Below are positions 52,279 through 62,100 of a DNA stretch of 64,000 nt, piece after piece. This DNA comes from Magnetovibrio blakemorei (GTDB lineage Bacteria > Pseudomonadota > Alphaproteobacteria > Rhodospirillales > Magnetovibrionaceae). The stretch covers positions 62,001 to 126,000 of the forward strand of contig NZ_MCGG01000025.1 in assembly GCF_001746755.1 (NCBI RefSeq), in the 5' to 3' direction. The notes beneath the pieces are model-generated. The model worked only from the letters and a program-made list of their open reading frames with translations. It did not search any database and was not told the DNA's origin. The position numbers and the translations under genes are program-made. The first letter of the stretch is position 1, and each line of letters begins with the position of its first letter.

Positions 52279-53730
52279 TCACTTTTTGGCATTCATGTTC
52301 AGCGTTTGGTATTCGGCGGGCGTCAGGGGACGACAAGGGTCATTGATAAAGTGAATTTTCAAGAGATCCGGCCCATGGGCTAAGGTCACCGCCGTCACGA
52401 TATTGCCTTGCAGGACGGCGTTGATGTGTTGTGCCAGGGGGGCTCCAAGGGCTTTGAGTTCCGTTGGTACAGAAGCATCGTCGGTATCGGGAACGCGGGA
52501 CAGGGCGGTGTTGATCATATCCATTAAAGTGGGGGCCCGGTCACAAAGTGTGGCCATGTCGTCGTAGGACGTTACGCTCAACAACGGAACCAGACGCACA
52601 GATTGACGGCCCGGCGTATAGGGCGTTGGCAACCATTGCAGTGCCGCTAGGGCCAAGGTGGGTCGCGTATCGGGCCCGGCATCTGCGGGCGGTGTAAATT
52701 TTTGCTCGGGTGGTTTCCATTCGTCGGCCTTAGACGCCGGAGCCGCAGAAGGGGTCTTGGCATCGGGACGCGGTTTGTTGAGGTCGACCGGAGACATCCG
52801 AGCTGCTTCGGAGCGCGTGACCTGTTGCTTCGTCACTTTAGCCTTGTCCGCCTTCAGCTCTGCGGTCGTGATTTTGTCCTCACCGGCAAAGGCAAAAAAG
52901 AGTCCGACCAACAGTGTCACAACGATACCGCCGCCAGCCACGGCGTAGGGCAAAATTGATGTCCTGGGCTTCACATCCGGCACGGCCAAGCGCATGGCTT
53001 TGCGCTGTTCAAATCGCTCCAACTTTTGCGCCGTGTTAAAGCGGGCGTCATCGGCCTTAAATTGAATTTTGATTTCGTTCAGCAGAGAGACGATTGCCGC
53101 AAGTGTTTCTTTTGCATTGGTGGAGGTGCCGCGACCGATAATGTCTTTGAGGCGTTCGCGGTATTTGTCGGTATCAATTTGCGTGTGGGTGTTTGTAAGC
53201 AGATGATCGAGCATGTTGAATGCGGAGATCTTCAAAATATCAAATGACTCTGCAGTGGAAATCCACGCGATGAGACCATTGACGGGCGCGTCAAACACCT
53301 CGTCCCAATCGGTTGTTTGATTGGCGGTTTTCGGCCAATCGGGCTCACCCATTTCAGCCCCGCTGAGCCCTAAGTCTTTCAATATGGCATCGAGCTGGTC
53401 GCCTTTAATGGGTTTGGCAAGGCCGGCGCGGGCGCCGACTTTGACGGCGGCCTTGATGGCATCCTTTGGCCCCAAGCTATCCCATCCGCCCGACATGGCA
53501 ATCACGGGAACGTCGGGGGCTTTTGTTTTGAGAAACTGAATGCCGTCTATACCACCAATACCCGGCATAAAGATATCGGTCACGATGAGATCAACGTGCA
53601 GGGCTTCAAGCTCTTTTAAGGCGTCTTCCATATTGTGGCAGACCACCGGCAACCATTTGCGATAGCCAAAGGTCTTGGCCACCAAGCCGCCGTAAAATAC
53701 ATCGTCATCAACAATCAGGACGCGCCGCAT
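52279..53730 (-). CDS. Receiver domain - TM - periplasmic domain protein
   Basis: 483 residues. Residues 1-125 are a receiver domain (VLIVDDDVFYGG, phosphoacceptor Asp in LIVTDIFMPGIGG, Thr/Ser site VIAMSGG, KPIKG lysine). A cytoplasmic helical region (about 150-250, AFNMLDHLLTNTH) is followed by one membrane helix (about 257-280, YAVAGGGIVVTLLVGLFFAF). A periplasmic C-terminal part of about 200 residues is Pro-rich at first and then folded (LPTPYTPGRQSVRLVPL). A receiver on a membrane-spanning protein could pass phosphorylation state to the periplasm. A start six codons... upstream at 53745 is also possible; 53730 begins right at the receiver. Confidence 0.82.
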   Translation of the reverse strand: MRRVLIVDDDVFYGGLVAKTFGYRKWLPVVCHNMEDALKELEALHVDLIVTDIFMPGIGGIDGIQFLKTKAPDVPVIAMSGGWDSLGPKDAIKAAVKVGARAGLAKPIKGDQLDAILKDLGLSGAEMGEPDWPKTANQTTDWDEVFDAPVNGLIAWISTAESFDILKISAFNMLDHLLTNTHTQIDTDKYRERLKDIIGRGTSTNAKETLAAIVSLLNEIKIQFKADDARFNTAQKLERFEQRKAMRLAVPDVKPRTSILPYAVAGGGIVVTLLVGLFFAFAGEDKITTAELKADKAKVTKQQVTRSEAARMSPVDLNKPRPDAKTPSAAPASKADEWKPPEQKFTPPADAGPDTRPTLALAALQWLPTPYTPGRQSVRLVPLLSVTSYDDMATLCDRAPTLMDMINTALSRVPDTDDASVPTELKALGAPLAQHINAVLQGNIVTAVTLAHGPDLLKIHFINDPCRPLTPAEYQTLNMNAKK

Positions 53731-53883
53731 GTTATAAATCCACATCTAGGGTCAGCGATTGTTGACTGTAGCACCATTGTTCGCGCGGAATGAACCGACT
53801 TGTTCTGGGAAACTATTGTCTTGATGTTCTTCGCTAAAAACGCCTAAATCAAATTGGTTCACCATCCAGCAACGGAACAGTCA

Positions 53884-56052
53884 ATGTCCAAAGACGATGC
53901 CCTTTTTAAGGCCGAAAATGCCCTTTTGGCGGAGGCGGAAGAGGCCGTCGCCGATCGCCGCGACTGGCCGGATGAGGCGGTTCAGTCCTATGACAATTTG
54001 CTGCGCGGCTATCAAAAGCTGTTTAAGCAAACCCAGCGCCTGATGCGTCTGAGTGACCGTAGCGAAGCCGAACTCACCCAGTTGAACAAATCCCTCGAAG
54101 CGCAAGCCGAAGAATTGCGTGCCGCGCGTGAGCAAGCCGAAGCCGCAACCAAAGCCAAGGCCACGTTTCTGGCCACCATGAGCCATGAAATCCGCACCCC
54201 CATGAACGGCATTGTCGGGATGATCGATTTGCTGGCTTACACGTCGCTTGATGAAGAACAGCGGCCCATGGCGCAAACCATCCGCAATTCAGCCTTTGCA
54301 TTGCTCACCATCATCAACGACATTTTGGATTTTTCCAAGATCGAGGCTGGAAAACTGGATCTGGAAACCATTCCGTTTAACATTCGCGACGTCGTTGAAG
54401 GATCTGCCGAAACGGTGATGGTCAATGCGCAGGGCAAAAATATTCGACTGCAGGCCTTTGTCGATCCCGCCATCCCCACATCGGTTTTGGGCGACCCTGC
54501 CCGTTTGCGTCAGGTTCTCATCAATCTAAGCGGAAACGCGATCAAGTTTTCGGAAGAAGGGTCTCAGGTCGTCATCCGTGCAGACCTCATGAAAACGTCT
54601 TCCGGCGTGGCGGAAGTGATTTTTAAAGTTACGGATCAAGGCATCGGCATGAGCGCGGAGGCCGTCGCAAAACTGTTTCAGCCTTTTACCCAAGCCGATA
54701 GTTCCACCACCCGGCGTTTTGGCGGAACGGGGTTGGGATTGTCCATCAGTAAAAATCTGGTCGATTTGATGGGCGGAGACATTGGCGTCGAAAGCCAGCC
54801 CAGCGAAGGCAGCACTTTTCATGCCTGCATCGACTTTCCCCTCGATACCAATGCCAAAGACGTGCTCTCTACGGTTGGGCTCAACAATCTGCGGGTTTTG
54901 CTGGCGACGGGCGATGATGCAGAACGCGCTGCACTGGAAACGTACATCGAATATTGGGGGGGATTTCCCTTGCCCATTGAAACGCCTTCCGCCGGGGCAA
55001 GTGACGTGACGGTTTTGGTAGATGGCTGGAACGGTCAGTCCGCCATTGAGGCGGCAAAATCGATCCTGGGCCCCAAAGTGTTGCTGGTCGACAATCCCAG
55101 CCTCGGCGGTGCGTTCAAAGACGACAAACAGGTTGTTGTTCTGCGCCGCGCCCCATTGATACGGGCACGGTTCCTTAATGCCATTGCCGGGTTGTGTGGA
55201 CGGGCGGATGTGGAACTCACCCAGGCCGATGATTTGCCCGCGGCACTGACCGGGCGGGTGCCGACCTTGGAAGAGGCCGAACAGGCGGGCTCGCTGATTT
55301 TGGTGGCCGATGACGCCCCCACCAACAGAGATGTCATTTTGCGCCAGTTGAAAACGCTGGGCTATGCTGCCGAAGCCGTGGAGGATGGTGTTCAGGCCTT
55401 GGCGGCGCTGGAGAAAAAGTCATACGGGCTATTTTTAACCGATTGTCATATGCCCAACATGGATGGGTTTGAGCTGACTCGGCTTTTGCGCGAACGCAAA
55501 TTTACGGCACCCAACGGTGATCCATTACCCATCATTGCGGTTACGGCCAGTGCCATGAGCGAAGAAACGGACCATTGTCTTGCTGTCGGCATGGATGACG
55601 TTCTGACCAAGCCGTTGGAAATGAAAAAACTGCATGCAGCTTTGTTGGATTGGTTGCCCGCGCCCGAACAAAACACGCTACAGGATGTTGTGTTAGATAT
55701 TTCACCATCACCATCACCAACCGGGACCCCGGTTGACCCATCGGTGCTCAAGGGCATGTTTGGCGATGACGAAGAAACCTTTTGGGAAATCTTGGGCGAT
55801 TTTGCCGGACCCGCGTTGGATATCCAGGGCGAGATCGATACGGCCTATGGTGCCCACGATCCGGTAGGTATTAAGGATGCCGCCCATAAGCTGAAATCGT
55901 CCGCCCGCGCCATCGGTGCGATGGCCTTGGGCGATGTGGCCCTAGCCTTGGAAAGCGCCGGAAAGTCCGAAAACTGGGCAGAAGTCGAAGCCCATTACCC
56001 CAACTTGGCGCCAAACCTCAAAGACGTCATAGACTATATCCAAAAGGTATGA
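53884..56052 (+). CDS. Cytoplasmic hybrid histidine kinase with HPt domain
   Basis: 722 residues, no membrane segment. Order: an N-terminal helical module (about 5-70, shared with the cyclase at 57-58 kb), coiled coil, HisKA ([10 protein letters not shown], His about 101), HATPase ([12 protein letters not shown], about 280), a degenerate receiver-like domain (about 333-446, no clear phosphoacceptor), a receiver ([12 protein letters not shown], Asp about 520 in [11 protein letters not shown]) and an HPt domain ([12 protein letters not shown], about 667). A full phosphorelay is therefore in one protein; the HPt can pass phosphate to the nearby receivers. The ATG at 53884 is preferred over a TTG ten codons upstream. 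Confidence 0.93.
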   Translation: MSKDDALFKAENALLAEAEEAVADRRDWPDEAVQSYDNLLRGYQKLFKQTQRLMRLSDRSEAELTQLNKSLEAQAEELRAAREQAEAATKAKATFLATMSHEIRTPMNGIVGMIDLLAYTSLDEEQRPMAQTIRNSAFALLTIINDILDFSKIEAGKLDLETIPFNIRDVVEGSAETVMVNAQGKNIRLQAFVDPAIPTSVLGDPARLRQVLINLSGNAIKFSEEGSQVVIRADLMKTSSGVAEVIFKVTDQGIGMSAEAVAKLFQPFTQADSSTTRRFGGTGLGLSISKNLVDLMGGDIGVESQPSEGSTFHACIDFPLDTNAKDVLSTVGLNNLRVLLATGDDAERAALETYIEYWGGFPLPIETPSAGASDVTVLVDGWNGQSAIEAAKSILGPKVLLVDNPSLGGAFKDDKQVVVLRRAPLIRARFLNAIAGLCGRADVELTQADDLPAALTGRVPTLEEAEQAGSLILVADDAPTNRDVILRQLKTLGYAAEAVEDGVQALAALEKKSYGLFLTDCHMPNMDGFELTRLLRERKFTAPNGDPLPIIAVTASAMSEETDHCLAVGMDDVLTKPLEMKKLHAALLDWLPAPEQNTLQDVVLDISPSPSPTGTPVDPSVLKGMFGDDEETFWEILGDFAGPALDIQGEIDTAYGAHDPVGIKDAAHKLKSSARAIGAMALGDVALALESAGKSENWAEVEAHYPNLAPNLKDVIDYIQKV

Positions 56053-56102
56053 TGAACTGACACTCATGGTGGCGTTCATGGCCCACAAAAGGGGAGAAAA
56101 AT

Positions 56103-56522
56103 ATGGCGGAAATTGTTTGGAAAGACATCAAAGTCCTCCTCATCGATGATGAGGTTTTTATGCAAAAGCTCATCCAACGGCTTCTGAACGACTTGGGCGT
56201 GACCACGGTATATCGGGCCAGCAACGGTGCCGAGGGGCTGGAAACGCTGAAAAAAATTCCGTCTCCGCCCAATGTCATCATTTGCGATCTCAATATGCCG
56301 GTGATGAACGGCTTGATGTTCACATCGAAGTTGCGCGCTGATCCCAACCCGGCAATCAATACCATTCCGGTGGTCGTGTTGACAGGTCATTCCGATGCGG
56401 AAATCGTGGAGGCCGCACTTAAAATCGGCATTGATGGGTATATCGTCAAACCGGTTTCGCATGAGACTTTGTCAAAGCGTCTCACACATGCTCTCAAAAC
56501 CGCAACGGACAAATCGTCATGA
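56103..56522 (+). CDS. Stand-alone response regulator (CheY-like)
   Basis: 139 residues, one receiver domain with no output. Acidic pair LLIDDEVFMQKLI, phosphoacceptor Asp in VIICDLNMPVMNG (about 60), Thr in VVLTGHSD and Lys in YIVKPVS. It lies 50 bases after the hybrid kinase gene and likely takes phosphate from its HPt. The stop codon overlaps the convergent receiver gene. Confidence 0.93.
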   Translation: MAEIVWKDIKVLLIDDEVFMQKLIQRLLNDLGVTTVYRASNGAEGLETLKKIPSPPNVIICDLNMPVMNGLMFTSKLRADPNPAINTIPVVVLTGHSDAEIVEAALKIGIDGYIVKPVSHETLSKRLTHALKTATDKSS

Positions 56523-56924
56523 GGTTTCTTTTAGGGCTTTGCTGATCAGGGGCGACAAGGTTTCGGCCTGGGGCGGTTTGACAACAAAGCCGTTGATTTT
56601 GTGGGTGCGCGCCTTTTGCGCATTTGCGTCGGTGTCGTTTCCCGTCAGCATCAAAATCGGCAAGCCCTTAAAACGCTCCACCGCACCGTAGCGAACCCGC
56701 CGGGCAAAGCTCCACCCATCAATTTCGGGCATGGAAATGTCGGTGATGATCAAACCGATGGTGTGCTCGGTCTCGGCCATCAGGGCGAGGGCTTTTTCAC
56801 CGTCTTCGGCTTCCAGGATTTGCACAACGCCAAGCTGTTCCAGAACGCGGGTGAGGATATGACGGGCAAAAACGTCATCATCAACGATCAAAACGCAAAG
56901 GGAAGAAAACGAAGTTGGTGACAT
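56517..56924 (-). CDS. Stand-alone response regulator (CheY-like)
   Basis: 135 residues, one receiver domain. LCVLIVDDDVFARHIL, phosphoacceptor Asp in LIITDISMPEIDGWSF, Thr in LMLTGNDT and Lys in FVVKPPQ are all intact. It overlaps the convergent receiver gene by 6 bases at the stop codons and is 33 bases from the start side of the cyclase stop, so it likely belongs to the leftward siaB-siaC-cyclase unit. Confidence 0.92.
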   Translation of the reverse strand: MSPTSFSSLCVLIVDDDVFARHILTRVLEQLGVVQILEAEDGEKALALMAETEHTIGLIITDISMPEIDGWSFARRVRYGAVERFKGLPILMLTGNDTDANAQKARTHKINGFVVKPPQAETLSPLISKALKETS

Positions 56925-56957
56925 CTGAAGTCTCCGGCGGGGGCGTATGGATTGGGT

Positions 56958-57983
56958 TTACGATTTCAAAATCTTGATCGCCGCTTCCAATTCGGCAATG
57001 GCTTTGTGACGCTGTTGATTGGTGGTCAGTTTTTCCCGGTCCATCATCAACAGCAACCCGTCTTGATCTTTGTGGATGAAGCGCCCGGGTTCCATATCAT
57101 CATAGATGCCAATCACACGATAAGGTCGCACGTCGCGTTGAATGCCTTTGACGCGGGTGGGTTCCAACTCTTCGGCGGCGACAATTTCACGCACCAGCGC
57201 ATAGGTTTCATAAGACATCAAGATGCCGCCGGGATCGGCTTTGCTTTCCAGGCGCGCGGCCAAGTTCACTTCGCCGCCGATAATGGTGTAGTCCATGCGT
57301 TCATCACTGCCAAAGTTGCCCACGTTGCAAAACCCGGTGTTGATGCCGATGCGCATTTCAAACGGCTTTTCATAGCCCTTGTCGCGCCAGATTTCTTGCA
57401 ATCCCTTCATCCGCCGCTGCATGGCAATGGACATGCGCACACACGCCTGAGCATCTTGCTTAACGCCCAATGTTTCCGGATCGCCAAAAAAGATGACAAT
57501 GGCATCGCCGATGAACTTGTCGATGGTAGCGCCATATTCCAGCGCAATTTTCGACATTTCGGAAAAGTATTTGTTGAGCAGATAGGTCAAATCTTCGGCT
57601 TGAAGATTTTCGGTGGTGCTGGTGAAGTCCTTGATGTCGGAAAAGAAAACGGTCAGCTTTTTGCGCTTCGTTTCCAAAGAGACCTCGCGGTCCCCTTCAA
57701 AAATAGAGCGGTAAATCTGTGGCGAAAGATACTTGGAAAGCTTTTTCGAAAGGCCTTCCAACATCTGGTTTTTCTGGTCCATTTCAGAGGCCAATTTGTT
57801 GAGTTCCGCTTCGTTGCGGTCACTCAAACTCACCAGTCTCTTGGTGGACTTGAACTGCTTTTCATAAGCCTTCAGAAGCTTCTCGTAATGGGCTTGCATA
57901 TCCTTGGGCAAGGCATTTGTTTCGAGCAAGGCATGCCCTTCGGCGATGGTTTTTTCCTCGCGTTTAAAAAGGTCAAAACTCAT
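56958..57983 (-). CDS. Class III nucleotide cyclase with N-terminal helical module
   Basis: 341 residues, soluble. The N-terminus (about 5-75) matches the N-terminus of the hybrid kinase: Y..LL..Y.K.FK and LSDR.EAEL at residues 33-61. The cyclase homology domain (about 105-300) has the metal-binding FFSDIKDFT and FIGDAIVIFFGD, and VNLAARLES. The Lys in DKFIGDA and Thr in DYTIIGG are the adenine-specific pair expected for a bacterial adenylate cyclase. It overlaps siaC-like by 4 bases. In Pseudomonas this place is held by the diguanylate cyclase SiaD, so the output nucleotide would differ here. Confidence 0.9.
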   Translation of the reverse strand: MSFDLFKREEKTIAEGHALLETNALPKDMQAHYEKLLKAYEKQFKSTKRLVSLSDRNEAELNKLASEMDQKNQMLEGLSKKLSKYLSPQIYRSIFEGDREVSLETKRKKLTVFFSDIKDFTSTTENLQAEDLTYLLNKYFSEMSKIALEYGATIDKFIGDAIVIFFGDPETLGVKQDAQACVRMSIAMQRRMKGLQEIWRDKGYEKPFEMRIGINTGFCNVGNFGSDERMDYTIIGGEVNLAARLESKADPGGILMSYETYALVREIVAAEELEPTRVKGIQRDVRPYRVIGIYDDMEPGRFIHKDQDGLLLMMDREKLTTNQQRHKAIAELEAAIKILKS

Positions 57984-58369
57984 TTCTTCGCGTATGCCTT
58001 CATTTCAAACTTGGCGTGTTCTAAGTCTTCGCCAAATTCCTCACCCAGTTCTTCCATGTTGTCGTCGTCTTCTTCATACGACCAGATGATGGATACGTCA
58101 TTTCCGTTTTCAGCGGCTTCATCCAAGGTGTCGAACAGTCCCATCAGAACCTTGGCGGTGCTGCTGTTGAAATAAATCAAATCAAACGTAAAGGTTACAC
58201 TTGCGCCGTTTAGACCGCTTAAGTGTTCTTCCAAAGCCCCAATGACGGGACCAAAAAAGGTGGATACGTCTTCGGGATACGATTCACCCTTTAGGGCAAA
58301 CGTATTTGAACCAAAATCAAAATGGATTTCCGGGGAACGTTCGGTGGCTTCGATATTGATATTTTCCAT
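57980..58369 (-). CDS. SiaC-family regulatory phosphoprotein (DUF1987)
   Basis: 129 residues, from MENINIEATERSPE. Core motifs are IHFDFGSNTFALKGESYPED and the phospho-loop LIYFNSSTAKVLMGLFD, where SiaC of Pseudomonas is phosphorylated on Thr. The acidic stretch YEEDDDNMEELGEEFGED is normal. In Pseudomonas, unphosphorylated SiaC binds and activates the cyclase SiaD. Here the overlapping downstream gene is a class III cyclase and so is the likely target. Confidence 0.9.
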   Translation of the reverse strand: MENINIEATERSPEIHFDFGSNTFALKGESYPEDVSTFFGPVIGALEEHLSGLNGASVTFTFDLIYFNSSTAKVLMGLFDTLDEAAENGNDVSIIWSYEEDDDNMEELGEEFGEDLEHAKFEMKAYAKK

Positions 58370-58379
58370 AGTGTCTCTC

Positions 58380-58931
58380 TTAAACATGAGCCTTCAAGCA
58401 GAAAAAGGAGTGTGTGTCGTCAAGGTCCATAAAGTGGAAATCGAAACCACGCTTCGCTTGACGAGCAATGTCGATAAAGCCCACGCCTGCACCTTTGCTG
58501 CCCACGGGCGTCTCGCCCTTTAGGGTCATTTTATACAACTTCATCAGATCTTCGCGATCCAATCCTTTGATATGTTCCAATTGCTCGGTGAGGCGCACGA
58601 CATCGTGTTTACGAATTTTGTTCGCACAAGAGACATAAAAGTCATCGTTGTCCGCGCCAACGAGCAAGAGACCAAAGCGCAACTCGTCCTTTTGGTCATC
58701 ATCAGTATTTAAGCCTTCTGCCGAATAGCGAATGACGTTTTGCATTTGCTCGACAAAAATGGAGAACAGCCGACGACCGATGTTTCTGTCCGTATTGTCC
58801 AATTCCAGCTTTTTGCGGATGGAGTTGCCGATACCGGTCAGAATTTCTTCGGTCACATAGCCGCTGTAACAGAAAATAATGCCCTCATTTTCCAGTCGGC
58901 CTCTTAACTCGAACATATCTTTGGCGAGCAT
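58380..58931 (-). CDS. SiaB-family protein kinase (DUF6272)
   Basis: 183 residues from MLAKDMFELRGRLE; this start has a GGAGGTGG ribosome site 6 bases upstream and matches the family N-terminus, so the longer frame to 59003 is not used. Family features are GIIFCYSGYVTEEILTGIG, the N-box-like SIFVEQMQNVIRYSAE and the glycine-rich GSKGAGVGFIDIARQAK, a GHKL-type ATP site. SiaB phosphorylates SiaC and so inactivates it. It is the first gene of the leftward unit siaB-siaC-cyclase-receiver. Confidence 0.9.
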   Translation of the reverse strand: MLAKDMFELRGRLENEGIIFCYSGYVTEEILTGIGNSIRKKLELDNTDRNIGRRLFSIFVEQMQNVIRYSAEGLNTDDDQKDELRFGLLLVGADNDDFYVSCANKIRKHDVVRLTEQLEHIKGLDREDLMKLYKMTLKGETPVGSKGAGVGFIDIARQAKRGFDFHFMDLDDTHSFFCLKAHV

Positions 58932-59112
58932 TAGGTCCACCTCCGTCCCAAAAGCTCCGATGAATTGTACCTTACACGTTATACGCTCTGAATTATTTTG
59001 CAATGAAATGGTCGCTCATTTGCGCGTGTTTTGGAATAAAAGTCTTACTTATGAGTATGGACTTATGCTAGCATTTTTATATGAGGCGATAAGCCGCGCG
59101 TGAGGGGACATC

Positions 59113-62100
59113 ATGCTTAAGTCGTTCTATAGGCTATCGTTTCTTGGGCTGCTCCTGTTGAGCTTGACTGTGCCATTCTATGGTATGTCCATGGCGGGGG
59201 AACCGCAACGGCCTCTGCGCATTGCGATAACCGATAATTATGCCCCCTTCACCATTCTCGGGCCGGACAAACAGGCTTACGGCCTATTTGTGGATATGTG
59301 GAAGCTGTGGAGCGTCACCACAGGAATTCCGGTCGAATTTCAAGCCAGTTCCTGGAGCGAGACCATTGAGGCCGTAAAAAACGGCACTGCAGATGTTCAT
59401 TCCGGCCTGAACAAAACCAAACAGCGCGAAGCGTTCCTTGAGTTTTCAGACCCCATCCATGTTGGACGGAGTGCGCTGTATTTTCGCAGTGGTGATACCC
59501 AACCCATCCCTTTTGAAGATTTGGCTGGGGAAAAAGTGGGCGTAGTTGAGGGCACACTTCACGATCAATTTATTCAAGACAAATATCCAAACGTCATTCG
59601 GGTCCCCTTCGCAGGCAATGACAAATTGGTCTCAGCCTTGTTGCGCAGTGAAGTGCGGGCCATTTTTGATGAAACCGTCGCCAACCAAGCGACTTTAGCG
59701 CGTCTTGGGCTGAGCGGTGTTTTCCAGCGTGGACATGAAACCATCCTGACGAACTTCGTTTATGTGGGTGTCGCCAAGGGCAACACGGCTCTGCTCGAAA
59801 AAATCAATGCCGGATTTAAGGCCATTGCGCGCGCCAAACTCAAGGCAGCGGAAAGCCGCTGGCTGGCGGACGATTTTGATCATTTTTATAAGGCTGAGTT
59901 AGGCGATTCAAGCAATGCACTGAACTCCACTCCTCAAGATGAAACATCCCAGAGCGTCGTGTTGAACGACAAAGAAAAGTTATGGTTACGTCAAAACCCC
60001 ATATCGCGCATCGCGGTGATGAATAACTGGCCCCCGTATGATTTCACGGATGAGGAAGGCCGCCATTATGGCATGCATTCGGATCTGCTGCGTTTGATCA
60101 ACAAACATTTGGGCACCAATCTCATTGTCTTACCCTTTGATGCATGGCCTGAGGCTTACACCAAGGCCGCATCGGGTGAGGTGGATGGCATTTTGGGCCT
60201 GAGTTGGACCAAAGAGCGGGAAAAAACGTTCTTGTTTTCCAGTGCTTATTATTATGAACCCGCCAGTGTGCTCATGCGGGTCGGGGACACCCCTATTAAG
60301 GAGTGGAAAGGGCTTAACGGCAAAACCATATTGGTTCCCAAGAACACTTCAATCATCGATAAAATAAAAGCTGAGTTGCCCGACGCCATCGTCGTGGAAA
60401 TGCTATCGAAAGACGATGCCCTGACGAGGCTTGCCAATGGAGAAGGCGATGCTTACGTCGCTTGGCTCAGCGCTTCGCCACAACGGCTTAAGGATTTGAA
60501 ACTGGCCATCACAGCTAAAATTGATGATCGCCAAGGTGAAGTTACGCTCGGCGTTCCGGTGAGTAAACCAGTGCTCGCGTCCATCGTGCAAAAGGGCATC
60601 AATTCGATCACGCAGTCGGAATGGGCAGCGCTGCGGGAACAATGGGTGCCCAAGGCCGCTGGGGACACCAATCTTGCCAATCTAACGAATGAAGAAATTC
60701 AATGGATTAAGGATCATAAAAACGTCACCTTCGCCAACGAAATGGATTGGCCGCCGTTTGATTTTGTGGAACACGATATGCCAAAGGGCATAAGCATTGA
60801 ACTGGTTGATCTGATTGCGCAAAAAACCGGCATCAATGTGAAGTTTGTGAATGGATATTCTTGGGCCGAGTTGTTGGAACAGTTTAATAACGGTGATATT
60901 GACGTGCTTCCCGCGCTTTATTGGACAGAAGAGCGTGCCAAGACGTTTGATTTCACCACACCCTATGCCGTTAATTCTTCCGTTCTGGTGGTTCACAATG
61001 ACCATAAGAAATTAAATTCCTTTGCGGCCCTGAAGGGTCATAAGGTCGGTATTATTAAAGGCTTCGGTACCGCGGAACTGCTCAGTCAGCGTTATCCCGA
61101 AATCGAACTGGTTACGGTTACGAATGCTTTGGAGGGGCTTCAGAAGGTCTCGCTTGGCACAATCGATGCCTATTTTGACAGTATCGGCGTCATTTCCCAC
61201 GTTCTCGACAACAATCTGGTGCCCGATCTTGTTCTGTCGTTCAATCATGAAATGAAAAACAGCACCGAAACCCAACTGCATATGGCGACATTAAAATCCA
61301 ACAAGCTTTTGCGCAATATTTTGCAAAAGGGTTTGGACGCGGTTTCACCAGAAGAAATGCGTACCATAAGAAATCGCTGGTTGCCGTTGGGCAGTTCCGA
61401 AAGCCGTAGCGTTAACGAGAGGGTTGTGTTTAGCAACGAAGAAAAGGCTTTTATCGCGGCGCATCCTAAGTTGAAACTGGGCGTTGATATGGCTTGGCCC
61501 CCCTTCGAATTTGTCGAAGACGGAATTCACAAGGGTATTTCTGCGGATGTCGTGAAGAAGATTTCAGAATTTTCCGGAATTGAGTTTATTGCACAAACGG
61601 ATTTGACCTGGGCCCAAGTTCTGGCCGGGACAAAAAGTGGCTCAATCGATATTATGCCGATGATGCAGCCGACGGCGGAACGCGAAGAGTTTCTTGACTT
61701 CACCAAGCCTTATGTCTCGTATCCCATTGTCATCCTCACGCGGGACGACACCCCCTTCATTTCCAGTCTCGGCGCCATCGGCAGTCTCAAGACCGGCATG
61801 GTTTCGGGCTATTCCATCGAGACCATGGTGAAAAAACACTACCAAGAAATTAAGCGGGTTCCGCAAACCGATCTTGAAAGCATGTTGAGGAACCTATCTT
61901 CGGGCAAGATCGATGTGGCGTTGTCTAATCTTGCGGTGGCGACCTATGCGATGAATAAGCTTAACCTCGTGAATTTGCGGGTGACGGCACCGACTGAATA
62001 CAACAACGACCTGGCCATGGGCGTGCCCAAGGGCAATCCCGTTTTGCTCTCCATCTTGCAAAAATCGCTCGATGCCATCACCGAAAGTGAAATGAACGCG

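Noticed and set aside
56952-58175. Plus-strand frame of 407 codons across the cyclase and siaC genes
   Set aside because: It is antisense to two strongly supported genes and its Phe/His-rich translation matches nothing.
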